Shown here piece by piece: positions 1 to 10,855 of a DNA stretch of 64,000 nucleotides. The stretch is from Siminovitchia acidinfaciens (GTDB lineage Bacteria; Bacillota; Bacilli; Bacillales; Bacillaceae_C): contig NZ_QYTV02000003.1 in assembly GCF_003605385.1 (NCBI RefSeq), positions 310,001 to 374,000 of the forward strand, read 5' to 3'. Position 1 is the stretch's first letter. Every line of letters begins with the position of its first letter. Below the pieces are notes generated by a model. That model saw nothing but the letters and a program-made list of their open reading frames with translations. It made no database searches and was not told the origin of the DNA. A program made the position numbers and the translations under genes.

Positions 1-1
1 G

Positions 2-511
2 GATACGACAGATGAGAATGTATTAAAAAGTTTGGGTATACGCAATTTTGACCATGTAATTGTTGCGATAGGAGACAATATACAATCCAGTATACTCACA
101 ACAATTATAATGAAAGAGCTTGGAGTTGAACATATCACTGTAAAAGCCCAAAACGACTACCACGAAAAGGTCCTCCGGAAAATTGGGGCCGATCATGTCG
201 TGCATCCTGAGCGGGATATGGGTAGGCGGATCGCTCATTATATTGTTTCAACAAACGTCCTTGATTACCTTGAACTGTCAGAGGAGTATAGTATCGTGGA
301 AGTCATGGTAAACGATATCTTAGCGGGACACACTCTTGTAGAGCTTGATATAAGGGCTAAATATGGATTAAACATTGTTGCCATTAAAAGGGGAAAGGAA
401 ATCATTGTTTCTCCATTGGCCAATGCACCACTCGAGCTTAATGACATTTTAATTATCATTGGGGCAGATACGGACATTAACCGTTTTGAGAAAAAAGTAT
501 TGGTTGAGTAG
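2..511 (+). CDS. ktrC: Potassium uptake regulatory subunit KtrC (TrkA family), 5' end missing
   Basis: This is the C-terminal part of a cytosolic gating subunit that binds nucleotides and controls the KtrD-type K+ channel at the membrane. The reading frame is open from base 2, so the true start lies before the window. Visible are the second half of the RCK/TrkA-N Rossmann domain (FDHVIVAIGDN, then HITVKAQN and the IGADHVVHPE segment) and the TrkA-C domain (ILAGHTLVELDIR through NDILIIIGA). It resembles B. subtilis KtrC (YkqB), which also lies upstream of rnjA. The TAG stop is the first three bases of a dispersed repeat, and no separate terminator is seen. The adeC gene that follows ktrC in B. 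subtilis is absent here. Confidence 0.93.
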   Translation, partial: DTTDENVLKSLGIRNFDHVIVAIGDNIQSSILTTIIMKELGVEHITVKAQNDYHEKVLRKIGADHVVHPERDMGRRIAHYIVSTNVLDYLELSEEYSIVEVMVNDILAGHTLVELDIRAKYGLNIVAIKRGKEIIVSPLANAPLELNDILIIIGADTDINRFEKKVLVE

Positions 512-1085
512 AAAAGCGGAGGGCGGCTGCTTAGGGGCGACAAGCGCTGGAGGGCAAATCAGTGAAGTCGTTCTTTGACTTCATTGATTTGACCGAAGCG
601 ACCTCGAGCCCCTGCCGCCCGCAGCTAGACATTAGAAAAGCGAAAGCGCCTGTTTATCGACGTACAGACTGGAGCGACTCCGACGAGATAAAGGAAACAC
701 GGCGACGAAGGAGCCGAATGTTGACTTATCGTAGGAGGAGGCGCGAAGTCTGCTAGTCGATAGGCGCTGTAGCTAGACAGCAGGAAAGCGAAAGCGCTCG
801 TTTATCGACGTACAGACTGGACGATTCCTGACGAGATAAAGGAAACACGGCGACTCGGCCGCCTCAAAGCGCCACATCCTGTGGCTTCGGCAGGCTCAGA
901 ACGCGACATCCTGTCGCTTCGCTTGCACTAGCACTTCCTGTGCGTCGGTGGCACTAGGACGTCCTGTCCGTTGGAGCCGATGTTGACTTATCGTAGGAAG
1001 GAAGAGGAAGCCTGCTAGTCGCTGAGCGCTGTAGCTGGACAGTAGAAAAGCGGAGGACGGCTGCTTAGGAGCGACAAGCGCTTTA
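509..1085. repeat. Composite of dispersed hairpin repeats
   Basis: This non-coding block between ktrC and rnjA is built from repeat units. At 509-632 is a unit with arms GGCGGC/GCCGCC and an inner stem CAAATCAGTGAAGTC/GACTTCATTGATTTG. At 633-780 is a unit whose arm at 646-670 (GCGCCT, ATCGAC, CAGACT) pairs with 747-767 (AGTCTG, GTCGAT, AGGCGC). At 781-1045 is a longer version with two small hairpins in its middle (871-885 and 904-916). A truncated unit follows from about 1043. Each full unit runs from TAGAAAAGCG to TAGCTAGACA. Similar units recur at 35.7-36.4 kb and 57.5 kb. Reading frames here have no RBS and no recognisable product. Confidence 0.88.
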
Positions 1086-1092
1086 GCCATTA

Positions 1093-1137
1093 ACAAAAAA
1101 GGTACTACCTGCAAAAATACAGGTAGTACCTTTTTGT
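1093..1137 (-). terminator. Terminator of the rpoY-rnjA operon
   Basis: A perfect 11-bp stem (GGTACTACCTG with CAGGTAGTACC, 1101-1130) is flanked by A and T runs on both sides, so it could work in both directions. It directly follows the rnjA stop codon on the minus strand. Confidence 0.9.
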
Positions 1138-2804
1138 TATACCTCCATGATGATCGGTAGGATCATTGGGCGTCTTTTTGTTCTTTCGTATAAAAACGGC
1201 AGTAATGTGTCTGTAATCTCATTTTTGATTTCGGACCATTGGGTAGTTTTCCGGTCCATAACTCTGTTTAGATGCTTGGCAAGCATTCTTTGTGCTTCAT
1301 TAATCAAATCACCAGATTCTCTCATGTAGACGAATCCTCTGGAAATGATATCTGGCCCCGCAGCAATTCTATATTGCTCCATATCAATGGAGACAACCAC
1401 GATAACAAGACCTTCTTCAGATAGAATCCTGCGGTCGCGAAGGACAATATTGCCGATATCACCGATGCCGCTCCCATCTATATATACGGAGCCGGACGGT
1501 ATTTTACCTGCAACTTCTGCTTGATCGGAACTGAGCGCGAGAACATCCCCATTATCCATAATAAAGCAGTTTTCTTCTGGAATTCCGCAATCAACTGCCA
1601 ATTGAGCGTGCATTTTCTGCATCCTGAATTCTCCATGGATTGGAAGGAAAAACTTAGGCCTAATAAGACGGAGCATCAATTTCTGCTCTTCCTGTCCTCC
1701 ATGACCGGATGTATGGATGTTGCTGAGAGGGCCAGCGATGACATCAGCTCCGGCACGATATAAAAGGTTAATCGTTCTATTTACGCTATTCTTGTTCCCA
1801 GGGATGGGTGAAGATGAGAAAACTACAGTATCTCCTGGTTGAATTTGTATTTGACGATGTGTTCCATTGGCAATACGTGATAATGCTGCCATGGGTTCAC
1901 CTTGGCTTCCTGTGCAAAGGATTGTCACTTTATTTGCAGGCAGCCTGTTAAGCTGCTGTGTATTGATGAACGTATCCTTCGGAGCCCGGATGTAACCCAG
2001 CTCTTGTCCAATTTCAATAGCCGCTTCCATACTTCTGCCAAAGACGGCAATTTTTCTATCATTAGCTACTGCCGCATCAGCAACCTGCTGCAGCCTGTGG
2101 ATGTTTGAAGCAAAGGTGGCGAATATAATTCGGCCGTCCACTTTGCGAAAGATATCTTGAATGCTTGCCCCAACTTTGCGTTCAGACATTGTAAAATGAG
2201 GAACCTCCGCATTCGTACTGTCTGACAACAGGCAAAGAACGCCTTCCTTTCCAATTTCCGCCATTTTCGTTAAATTTGCTGGTTCTCCTACAGGAGTAAA
2301 GTCAAATTTAAAGTCGCCGGTATGAACAATATTCCCAGGCGGAGTCTTTACAACAATCCCATATGAATCCGGGATGCTGTGGGTTGTCCTGAAAAAAGAA
2401 ACCGATGTCTTTCTGAACTTGATGACATCATCTTCATTAATTTCATGGAATGTGGTTTTTCTTAGCAGACCATGTTCTTCAAGCTTATTTTTAATCAATC
2501 CCATTGCAAGCTTACCGGCATAAATAGGAATATTTATTTGCCTCAGCAAGTATGGGATGCCGCCGATATGGTCTTCATGGCCGTGCGTAATGAAAAGTCC
2601 CTTAACTTTATCTTCATTTTTTACAAGATAAGTGTAATCAGGGATAACATAGTCGATCCCGAGCAACTCATCTTCCGGAAATTTTATTCCCGCATCAATT
2701 AAAATGATTTCATCTTGGAATTGTACTGCATATGTGTTTTTACCGATTTCACCCAAACCGCCCAGGGCGAAAACTGCAGTCTGATCATTTTTTACAAATT
2801 TCAT
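1137..2804 (-). CDS. rnjA: Ribonuclease J1
   Basis: RNase J1 is a metallo-beta-lactamase/beta-CASP nuclease with 5'-3' exonuclease and endonuclease activity, central to mRNA decay and 16S rRNA maturation. The 555-residue length is normal for the family. The zinc-binding motif HGHEDH is at residues 74-79, preceded by the LIDAG strand. Beta-CASP signatures ([30 protein letters not shown]) and the HTSGHG motif follow. The gene lies 3 nt after rpoY, so the two are cotranscribed, as in B. subtilis (ykzG-ykqC). A strong terminator follows. The start ATG ([12 protein letters not shown]) matches family N-termini. Confidence 0.97.
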   Translation of the reverse strand: MKFVKNDQTAVFALGGLGEIGKNTYAVQFQDEIILIDAGIKFPEDELLGIDYVIPDYTYLVKNEDKVKGLFITHGHEDHIGGIPYLLRQINIPIYAGKLAMGLIKNKLEEHGLLRKTTFHEINEDDVIKFRKTSVSFFRTTHSIPDSYGIVVKTPPGNIVHTGDFKFDFTPVGEPANLTKMAEIGKEGVLCLLSDSTNAEVPHFTMSERKVGASIQDIFRKVDGRIIFATFASNIHRLQQVADAAVANDRKIAVFGRSMEAAIEIGQELGYIRAPKDTFINTQQLNRLPANKVTILCTGSQGEPMAALSRIANGTHRQIQIQPGDTVVFSSSPIPGNKNSVNRTINLLYRAGADVIAGPLSNIHTSGHGGQEEQKLMLRLIRPKFFLPIHGEFRMQKMHAQLAVDCGIPEENCFIMDNGDVLALSSDQAEVAGKIPSGSVYIDGSGIGDIGNIVLRDRRILSEEGLVIVVVSIDMEQYRIAAGPDIISRGFVYMRESGDLINEAQRMLAKHLNRVMDRKTTQWSEIKNEITDTLLPFLYERTKRRPMILPIIMEV

Positions 2805-2807
2805 ATG

Positions 2808-3017
2808 CTACACAGTCTCCAACTTGAAATTTGGACTGTTCTTCTCATATTCAAGGTAAGGTCCTTCCAAGAGTTGAACAAATTCGATATTTAATTGGCG
2901 GTCTTTCAGATGTCGGCGGACCTCTAGCTCGCTTTCTGCTTCAATAAACAAAACTTTGGTATTTTCCCGGACAGGCATTTCCGTCAAGCTGTCCTGATAG
3001 TACACTTTATAAATCAT
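2808..3017 (-). CDS. rpoY: RNA polymerase epsilon subunit
   Basis: A 69-residue protein of the DUF1447/YkzG family, the small epsilon subunit bound to RNA polymerase in Firmicutes. It starts MIYKVYYQ, keeps the basic RRHLKDRQ patch and ends FKLETV, all as in B. subtilis RpoY. I chose the ATG with AAGGAG 8 nt upstream over a GTG one codon earlier. It heads the rpoY-rnjA operon. A TATAAT sequence on the minus strand at 3066-3061 may be its -10 box. Confidence 0.93.
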   Translation of the reverse strand: MIYKVYYQDSLTEMPVRENTKVLFIEAESELEVRRHLKDRQLNIEFVQLLEGPYLEYEKNSPNFKLETV

Positions 3018-3060
3018 CACTTTCTCTCCTTAGCTCCGTGTTCAAATTCCAATATTCTCT

Positions 3061-3090
3061 ATTATATTAAAAAGCTGCAATTAATGCATG
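3061..3090 (-). promoter_or_regulatory. Possible sigma-A promoter for rpoY-rnjA
   Basis: A perfect TATAAT lies on the minus strand at 3066-3061, about 45 nt upstream of the rpoY start. No good TTGACA-like -35 box is seen at 17 bp, so the call rests on the -10 and its position. Confidence 0.4.
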
Positions 3091-3142
3091 TTTTTAACGC
3101 GGACAATTTTTACAGGTTGAATGGCATATAATAAAAGAATAA

Positions 3143-3163
3143 GCCCTCTAAAAAAAAGAGGGT
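3143..3163 (-). terminator. Weak hairpin after the 23-residue ORF
   Basis: A 6-bp stem (CCCTCT/AGAGGG) with an A-rich loop lies about 25 nt past the stop of the small minus-strand ORF. The following T-rich stretch is short. A terminator is plausible but weak. Confidence 0.45.
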
Positions 3164-3186
3164 TTGTAAACGGTAATATTTGAATA

Positions 3187-3258
3187 TTAGGCAATCGTCT
3201 TTTTCTTGAGCAAATCTTTCCACTGTTTTAAAAGCTTCCTTCTTAGCTTCTTAAACAT
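3187..3258 (-). CDS. Possible 23-residue cationic amphipathic peptide
   Basis: A short ORF starts ATG at 3258 with TAAGGAG about 10 nt upstream and stops at 3187. It begins MFKKLRRKLLKQWKD and ends KKKTIA. I count ten Lys/Arg and one Asp, so it is strongly basic, and Leu/Phe/Trp at 3-4 residue spacing would make an amphipathic helix. It has no signal peptide. It sits alone between rpoY and ykrA and is followed by a weak terminator. I do not recognise a family. It could be a leaderless antimicrobial-like, membrane- or RNA-binding peptide, or a chance ORF. The good RBS and clean boundaries favour a real gene. Confidence 0.5.
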   Translation of the reverse strand: MFKKLRRKLLKQWKDLLKKKTIA

Positions 3259-3427
3259 GGTGGATCAACTCCTTATCATCCATTTTAACCGATTTTAGTC
3301 CAAAGTAAAAGCATCTTGGCGAATGTACGCTCTTTTTGTGCAAGTTTATTTGTTTTATTATATGCTGAAAATAGAAATCTCTATCATGGGTTTCATTGGA
3401 AAATTAACTATTGGATGTGGATCAAAT

Positions 3428-4219
3428 ATGAGGAAAATTGTGTTTTTTGATATTGACGGAACATTATTGGATGAGGAAAAAAACCTTCCTGCCTCAGCGA
3501 AGGAAGCAATACATACGTTGCAAAAAAATGGCATTTATACAGCTATTGCAACAGGGCGGGCACCGTTCATGATATCTTCCTTGCTCGAAGAATTGAATAT
3601 AGATTCTTATGTTTGCTTTAATGGCCAATATGTAGTATTTGAAAATAAATTGATATACGCAAACCCGATTAATACTGGGATACTGGAAAGTATCCAGCAA
3701 ACAGCGGACAAGCATGGCCATGCCCTGGTTTACATGAACGAGTTAACGTTAAAAACAAACACCAAACATAATGACAGGATCCAAAAAAGTCTAGGGACCT
3801 TGAAAATGGCGTACCCGCAATACGATCCAGAATTTTTTATTGACAGGGATATATATCAGGCGCTTTTATTTACAAAAGAAAATGAAGCCGACTATTTGTC
3901 TAATTTCGACGATGTATCATTTATAAGGTGGCACGAATATTCCCTTGACATAGTTCCGAAAGGCGGATCAAAGGCAAGGGGAATCGAGGAACTGATTGGG
4001 CGCTTAGGAATGGATATGAATGAAGTTTATGCATTTGGGGACGGATTGAACGATATTGAAATGCTACAAGAAGTTGGAACCGGTGTGGCCATGGGAAATG
4101 CCCATGATATTGTTAAGGAACATGCTGATATTGTTACAACAAATGTGGAACATGATGGCCTTGTAAAAGGCTTAAAAGAAGTCGGACTATTGGCTGGTTC
4201 CTTTGAAACAATAGAATGA
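3428..4219 (+). CDS. ykrA: HAD-superfamily (Cof-type) hydrolase YkrA
   Basis: A probable sugar-phosphate or nucleotide phosphatase of the Cof/HAD-IIB type. Motif I (FFDIDGTLLD) is near the N-terminus, and motif IV (AFGDGLNDIEMLQ) followed by GVAMGNAHD is near the C-terminus. The length of 263 residues is normal. The frame is open back to 3323, but the upstream part is not family-like, so I start at the ATG giving MRKIVFFDIDGT. Its RBS is weak (GGATGTGGATC). It converges on def and shares a terminator with it. The substrate cannot be told from sequence. Confidence 0.88.
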   Translation: MRKIVFFDIDGTLLDEEKNLPASAKEAIHTLQKNGIYTAIATGRAPFMISSLLEELNIDSYVCFNGQYVVFENKLIYANPINTGILESIQQTADKHGHALVYMNELTLKTNTKHNDRIQKSLGTLKMAYPQYDPEFFIDRDIYQALLFTKENEADYLSNFDDVSFIRWHEYSLDIVPKGGSKARGIEELIGRLGMDMNEVYAFGDGLNDIEMLQEVGTGVAMGNAHDIVKEHADIVTTNVEHDGLVKGLKEVGLLAGSFETIE

Positions 4220-4221
4220 AA

Positions 4222-4246
4222 AAATCCGGATATACCGGATTTAATT
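4222..4246. terminator. Bidirectional terminator between ykrA and def
   Basis: The stem AAATCCGG/CCGGATTT (4222-4242) with a short loop sits between the two converging genes and overlaps the def stop codon. A run on one side and T run on the other allow use in both directions. Confidence 0.8.
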
Positions 4247-4795
4247 TTCGATGGGAATTGCATTTTCATTCAGTTGAAACGGGTTTTTCTTATTGATGTG
4301 ATCATAAAACATAACGCCGTTTAGGTGGTCAAGCTCGTGTTGGAAGACAATCGCTGGGAGTCCCCGTAAACGAAGTTTGAGTTCTTCACCTTTCTCATTA
4401 AAGCCTTTTACTGTGATTCTTGCATAACGCAACACATACCCAGGAATATTCCGGTCAACGGACAGGCACCCTTCCCCGGATGTCAAATACGATTTTTCAA
4501 CAGAATGGCTGATGATTTTTGGATTAATAAAAGAATAATTATATTCCTCTCCTTTTTCATCAGTCAATCGCATGACAAACATGCGCTTGGGTACATTAAT
4601 CTGTGGTGCCGCAAGGCCCACTCCGCCTCTAAGGCCGTATTTATCACTAATGACCGGATCCTGGCTGTTTATCAGAAATTCCTCCATGCTTTTTAATGTT
4701 TCTATGTCAGCAGGATCAGGCGGAAGCGGCACTTCTTTTGCAATTTTTCTAAGGGTAGGGTGCCCATCCCGAATGATATCTTTCATTAGCAGCAT
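4241..4795 (-). CDS. def: Peptide deformylase
   Basis: Removes the formyl group from the N-terminal Met of nascent proteins, in the cytosol at the ribosome exit. All three family motifs are present: GVGLAAPQI, EGCLS and QHELDHLNG, giving the Cys-His-His metal site and catalytic Glu. At 184 residues it is the longer Gram-positive (type 2) form, matching B. subtilis YkrB/DefB. The ATG start has AGGAGG 8 nt upstream. Confidence 0.96.
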   Translation of the reverse strand: MLLMKDIIRDGHPTLRKIAKEVPLPPDPADIETLKSMEEFLINSQDPVISDKYGLRGGVGLAAPQINVPKRMFVMRLTDEKGEEYNYSFINPKIISHSVEKSYLTSGEGCLSVDRNIPGYVLRYARITVKGFNEKGEELKLRLRGLPAIVFQHELDHLNGVMFYDHINKKNPFQLNENAIPIEN

Positions 4796-4874
4796 TAGTG
4801 TTTCCTCCTGAAATGTTCTCTTGTAAAAATCAGTTTACCAACAATGACAATCAAAATAAAGTCTGTTGTAAAAT

Positions 4875-4915
4875 CCCATCATTGCCATTATAGTAGAAAC
4901 TATGGTAATGATGGG
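4875..4915 (+). promoter_or_regulatory. Leader hairpin covering the ykyA RBS
   Basis: A 14-bp stem (4875-4888 with 4902-4915, one G-U pair) lies directly before ykyA. Its 3' arm ends in GATGGG and overlaps the GGGAGG ribosome-binding site at 4913-4918, so it may limit translation. It is not followed by a T run and is not a terminator. Confidence 0.6.
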
Positions 4916-4925
4916 AGGAATACCG

Positions 4926-5567
4926 GTGAAAAAAAGATATTTAGCCGCGGTAGTACTAGCATCCACAGCGCTTTTTTCCGCATGCGGAAGCCCGGAAGAG
5001 CAAATACATAAAAATCTTGAAGAAACAGTCGTTATTGAGAAAGACTTTGAAAAGCAGCAAAAAGCTTTGATGAAACTCGAAGAGAAAGAAAAAGCACTGT
5101 TCGACAAAATGATGAAGTTGGGCATGAAAAAGTTTGATGAAATTTCTTCTCTTGCCGATGATGCGCTTGCCAATTTGGATAAACGGGAAGAGCTTCTTGC
5201 CAAAGAAGAAGAAGCAATGGCAGCCTCTAAGAAAGAATTTGAAAAAATCAATGATTTAATTGATAAACTGAAGGATGATCGGTTAAAAGAAAAAGCCAAA
5301 GAGCTGCAAGGAATAATGAATCAACGATACGAGAGTCATGAGCAACTTATAAAGGCTTATAAAGATGTTATTAAAGAAGATCGGAAAATATATGAGTTGG
5401 TGAAAAATAAGGATCTGAAGTTTGAAGATCTCGAGAGCCAGATTGATGCCGCGAACCAGGCTCAGGAAGAAGTTTTAAGAGCGAATGAGCGTTTCAACAA
5501 ATTCACGGAAAAGTTCAATGAAGAAAAAGAAAAATTGTATAGAGAGACCGGCATCATCGAAGGTTAA
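4926..5567 (+). CDS. ykyA: YkyA-family lipoprotein
   Basis: A 213-residue surface lipoprotein of unknown role (putative cell-wall-binding family). It has a basic N-terminus, a hydrophobic segment and a lipobox ending in Cys20 (ALFSAC). The rest is highly charged and helical, probably coiled coil, rich in Glu and Lys. I start at GTG 4926, giving a normal signal peptide 7 nt after GGGAGG; the upstream in-frame ATGs lie in the RBS hairpin. As in B. subtilis it lies between def and pdhA, though here a pseudogene and debris separate it from pdh. Confidence 0.85.
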   Translation: MKKRYLAAVVLASTALFSACGSPEEQIHKNLEETVVIEKDFEKQQKALMKLEEKEKALFDKMMKLGMKKFDEISSLADDALANLDKREELLAKEEEAMAASKKEFEKINDLIDKLKDDRLKEKAKELQGIMNQRYESHEQLIKAYKDVIKEDRKIYELVKNKDLKFEDLESQIDAANQAQEEVLRANERFNKFTEKFNEEKEKLYRETGIIEG

Positions 5568-5586
5568 CATTTCAGTTTAATTTTTC

Positions 5587-5619
5587 AGGAAACGAATAGT
5601 TCGTTTCCTTTTTTTTTTT
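5587..5619 (+). terminator. Terminator of ykyA
   Basis: A perfect 10-bp stem (AGGAAACGAA/TTCGTTTCCT), 3-nt loop and a run of about 11 T. Confidence 0.95.
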
Positions 5620-5634
5620 GTGGCGGACAGTCAG

Positions 5635-5665
5635 ATAAGGGTGCTAATTAAATTAGCACCCTTAT
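5635..5665. repeat. Perfect 15-bp inverted repeat
   Basis: ATAAGGGTGCTAATT and its exact reverse complement are separated by a single A. It lies between the ykyA terminator and the broken aprX-like gene. It could be a second terminator (TTTAATTTA follows) or the scar of an insertion or deletion. Confidence 0.7.
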
Positions 5666-5699
5666 TTAATTTATGTATATGGAGAAGGCAAGCGATGAG

Positions 5700-6220
5700 A
5701 GAGCGAACGAGGCCGTGTACATGGTGTGGATACAGCATGGGATAGCGGAATGGTTGTATGTGTAGCTGTTGGCAACTCTGGTCCTTCTCAACAAACATTG
5801 CAAGCCCAGGAATCAGTCCTAAAGTGATAACAGTAGGTGCTGCAAATGACATTGATACGATAAATCGTTCTGATGATTCGGTAGCCGACTTTTCCAGTCG
5901 CGGCCCAACGATCGATGGTCCAAATGCTCCGATTAAACCAGATCTATTAACTCCAGGCGTCAGTATTATTTCCTTGCGATCCCCAGGATCTTTCCTCGAT
6001 AAAATAAATCCAGGGACACGTGTAGATACAAACTATTGCTCATTATCTGGAACCTCAATGGCCACACCAATTTGTACAGGAGTCGTTGCACAACTTCTAC
6101 AAAAAGAACCACATTTATCACCGGACCAAGTAAAAAAAACTTATTCATGCATGTACAGATATGGGACTACCACCTTTTGTTCAAGGTCATGGCTATTTGG
6201 ATGCTGGAAGGTTAATTTGA
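5700..6220 (+). pseudogene. Broken AprX-like subtilisin-family serine protease
   Basis: This is a remnant of an intracellular subtilase. One frame encodes HGVDTAWDSGMVVCVAVGNSGP up to about 5790. The sequence then shifts frame and continues as SPGISPKVITVGAAND, DFSSRGP and the catalytic-Ser block GTSMATP (about 6050-6070). A second shift near 6150 is needed to read the typical C-terminal end (GLPPFVQGHGYLDAGR) before the TGA at 6218. The N-terminal half with the catalytic Asp and His is missing, and no start or RBS fits. It resembles AprX more than secreted subtilisins. It is almost surely non-functional. Confidence 0.85.
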
Positions 6221-8340
<2,120 letters not shown>

Positions 8341-8343
8341 GCC

Positions 8344-9321
8344 ATGGCGCAAATGACTATGATTCAAGCAATTACAGATGCGCTTGCCACTGAGCTGCGC
8401 AATGACGAAAACGTCCTTGTGTTTGGGGAAGACGTAGGGGTTAATGGAGGCGTCTTTCGTGCGACGGAAGGGTTGCAAAAAGAATTTGGGGAAGAACGTG
8501 TATTTGATACTCCTCTAGCTGAATCAGGCATCGGTGGACTTGCGATTGGTTTAGCGACACAGGGGTTCCGTCCGGTTCCGGAAATCCAGTTTTTCGGATT
8601 TGTCTATGAAGTAATGGATTCCATCAGCGGCCAAATGGCGCGTTGGCGTTACCGGACAGGCGGTTCTTATCATGCGCCGATTACAATCCGCTCACCATTT
8701 GGAGGCGGCGTTCATACTCCCGAGTTGCATGCAGACAGCCTGGAAGGTTTAATGGCACAACAGCCTGGATTAAAGGTTGTTATCCCATCCACGCCATATG
8801 ATGCAAAAGGCTTGTTAATTTCAGCAATCCGTGACAATGATCCGGTTATTTTTCTTGAGCATATGAAATTGTATCGTTCATTCAGACAGGAGGTTCCTGA
8901 AGAGGAATATACAATTCCACTTGGTAAAGCTGAAGTGAAGCGTGAAGGAAACGATCTTTCCATCATCACATATGGCGCTATGGTCCATGACTCCATTAAA
9001 GCGGCAGAAGCTCTTGAGAAAGAAGGTCACTCAGTTGAAGTAATTGATCTTCGTACTGTGAGCCCGCTGGATATCGAAACAATTATCAAATCAGTTGAAA
9101 AAACGAATCGGGCTATTGTTGTGCAGGAAGCACAGAAGCAAGCTGGAATTGCTGCAAATGTTGTAGCTGAAATCAATGATCGTGCGATTTTAAGCTTGGA
9201 GGCCCCGGTTCTTAGAGTTACAGCTCCGGATACAGTTTATCCATTCTCTCAGGCAGAACCTGTTTGGCTTCCGAACCATAAGGACATAATTGAAACAGCC
9301 AAGAAAGTGCTTGAGTTTTAA
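8344..9321 (+). CDS. pdhB: Pyruvate dehydrogenase E1 component, beta subunit
   Basis: The 325-residue beta subunit of the E1 heterotetramer. It shows the family N-terminus [18 protein letters not shown], the [13 protein letters not shown] motif, and the C-terminal transketolase domain with [13 protein letters not shown]. An AAGGAG lies about 10 nt before the ATG. It is followed by a 178-bp structured spacer before pdhC, longer than the other gaps in the operon. Confidence 0.97.
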   Translation: MAQMTMIQAITDALATELRNDENVLVFGEDVGVNGGVFRATEGLQKEFGEERVFDTPLAESGIGGLAIGLATQGFRPVPEIQFFGFVYEVMDSISGQMARWRYRTGGSYHAPITIRSPFGGGVHTPELHADSLEGLMAQQPGLKVVIPSTPYDAKGLLISAIRDNDPVIFLEHMKLYRSFRQEVPEEEYTIPLGKAEVKREGNDLSIITYGAMVHDSIKAAEALEKEGHSVEVIDLRTVSPLDIETIIKSVEKTNRAIVVQEAQKQAGIAANVVAEINDRAILSLEAPVLRVTAPDTVYPFSQAEPVWLPNHKDIIETAKKVLEF

Positions 9322-9334
9322 TAATTAGTTGATT

Positions 9335-9425
9335 ACCCGCGGATGGTTGGTGAGCCCCCTCTTCGCTTCGGACTGAGGGTCTCTCCTGACGCGCTTTTCT
9401 AGTGAGAACGCGCCATCCGCCAATA
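9335..9425 (+). promoter_or_regulatory. Structured spacer between pdhB and pdhC
   Basis: The perfect 8-bp stem GCGGATGG/CCATCCGC (9339-9346 with 9413-9420) closes a region holding two smaller helices: CCCTC/GAGGG, and GCGC with TTCT pairing with AGAA and GCGC. This could fold as a three-way junction in the operon mRNA. It contains GCGCTTTTCTAG, like the ends of the dispersed repeats, so it may be a decayed copy. An mRNA stability or processing role is inference. Confidence 0.5.
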
Positions 9426-9499
9426 TTTGTAAAAAAAGTTAAACAGAACAATAAAATAACCGCACACGAAAAGAACGTTTAATAGGAGGGTGAAATACA

Positions 9500-10852
9500 T
9501 TGTCATTCCAATTTAGACTGCCTGACATTGGTGAAGGAATTCACGAAGGCGAGATTGTCAAATGGTTCGTTGAATCAGGCAAAAAAGTAGAAGAAGATGA
9601 TGTTTTATGTGAAGTGCAGAATGATAAGGCAGTGGTGGAAATACCATCACCTGTTGCCGGGACGGTAGAAGAGATCCTTGTCAGCGAAGGTGAGACAGCA
9701 GTAGTAGGCGATGTGCTGATAACGTTTGATGCCCCTGGATACGAGAATCTACAATTTAAAGGACAGCATGGGGAGGAAGAGACGGAAGCGAATGTTCAAT
9801 CCACAGCTGAAGCCGGACAGGATGTCCAAAAAGAAGAAGTCAAGGCAGAGGAAAAGCAAGAGCAAAATGTTGAACAAACTGGTGCAGGTTCCCAGCCTGA
9901 AGCGAGCGAGGAAGAAATATCCGATAAACGTATCATTGCCATGCCTTCTGTAAGGAAATATGCACGTGAGAAAAACGTCAACATCCAAGCTGTCAATGGT
10001 TCAGGAAAAAATGGCCGGGTTTTAAAATCCGACATTGACGAATACTTAAATGCGCCTGCGAAAGAAGAAACAGTGGCTGAAACTAAAGAAGCCCCGAAAC
10101 AAGAGGAGAAACAGCCTGAAAAAGCAACACCGGTCATTCCGGAAGGAGACTATCCGGAAACAAGGGAAAAAATGAGCGGTATAAGAAGAGCAATCGCCAA
10201 AGCGATGGTCAATTCCAAGCATACAGCACCGCATGTTGCACTTCTCGATGAAGTGGATGTAACCGGACTTGTTGCACACCGCAAAAAATTCAAAGAGATC
10301 GCAGCTGAAAAGGAAATTAAGCTTACTTATCTTCCATATGTGGTAAAAGCCCTAGTAAGTGCATTGCGTGAATACCCGGCGTTGAATACTTCTGTTGATG
10401 ATGAAAAAGAAGAAATCATTCAAAAGCATTACTATAATATTGGAATTGCTGCCGATACGGATAGAGGGTTGCTCGTTCCAGTCGTTAAACACGCAGATTC
10501 CAAATCGGTTTTCGCCATTTCAAAAGAGATCAATGAATTGGCTGATAAAGCAAGAACAGGAAAACTGAGTCCGAAGGAAATGAGCGGCGGTTCATGCACA
10601 ATCACAAATATCGGTTCAGCTGGCGGCCAATGGTTCACACCTGTCATCAATCATCCAGAAACGGCAATCCTTGGTATTGGACGCATCGCAGAAAAACCGA
10701 TAGTGAAAAATGGTGAAATTGTAGCTGCACCTGTGTTAGCATTATCATTGAGCTTTGACCATCGGATTATTGACGGCGTAACTGCACAACAGGCATTAAA
10801 TCACATCAAGAGGCTGTTAAGTGATCCCGAACTTTTACTAATGGAGGCGTAA
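9500..10852 (+). CDS. pdhC: Dihydrolipoamide acetyltransferase, E2 of pyruvate dehydrogenase
   Basis: The E2 core enzyme transfers the acetyl group from lipoate to CoA. In order: a lipoyl domain (about 1-76) with lipoyl-Lys43 in [10 protein letters not shown]; a Glu/Lys/Gln-rich linker; an E1/E3-binding domain (about 148-184, [13 protein letters not shown]); a second linker; and the catalytic domain ending with SFDHRIIDG. One lipoyl domain and 450 residues are usual for Bacillus. Translation starts at TTG 9500, with TAGGAGGG about 9 nt upstream; no ATG fits. Confidence 0.97.
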   Translation: MSFQFRLPDIGEGIHEGEIVKWFVESGKKVEEDDVLCEVQNDKAVVEIPSPVAGTVEEILVSEGETAVVGDVLITFDAPGYENLQFKGQHGEEETEANVQSTAEAGQDVQKEEVKAEEKQEQNVEQTGAGSQPEASEEEISDKRIIAMPSVRKYAREKNVNIQAVNGSGKNGRVLKSDIDEYLNAPAKEETVAETKEAPKQEEKQPEKATPVIPEGDYPETREKMSGIRRAIAKAMVNSKHTAPHVALLDEVDVTGLVAHRKKFKEIAAEKEIKLTYLPYVVKALVSALREYPALNTSVDDEKEEIIQKHYYNIGIAADTDRGLLVPVVKHADSKSVFAISKEINELADKARTGKLSPKEMSGGSCTITNIGSAGGQWFTPVINHPETAILGIGRIAEKPIVKNGEIVAAPVLALSLSFDHRIIDGVTAQQALNHIKRLLSDPELLLMEA

Positions 10853-10855
10853 AGT

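Noticed and set aside
562-756. Open frames in the first repeat block as genes
   Set aside because: They have biased, repeat-derived sequence, no RBS, and recur wherever the repeat occurs in different frames.
509-1085. A CRISPR array in the repeat blocks
   Set aside because: Units are 125-250 bp hairpins, not short identical repeats with spacers, and no cas genes are near.
3323-3427. A longer N-terminus for YkrA
   Set aside because: The added 35 residues are not family-like and have no RBS; HAD proteins start close to the DxD motif.
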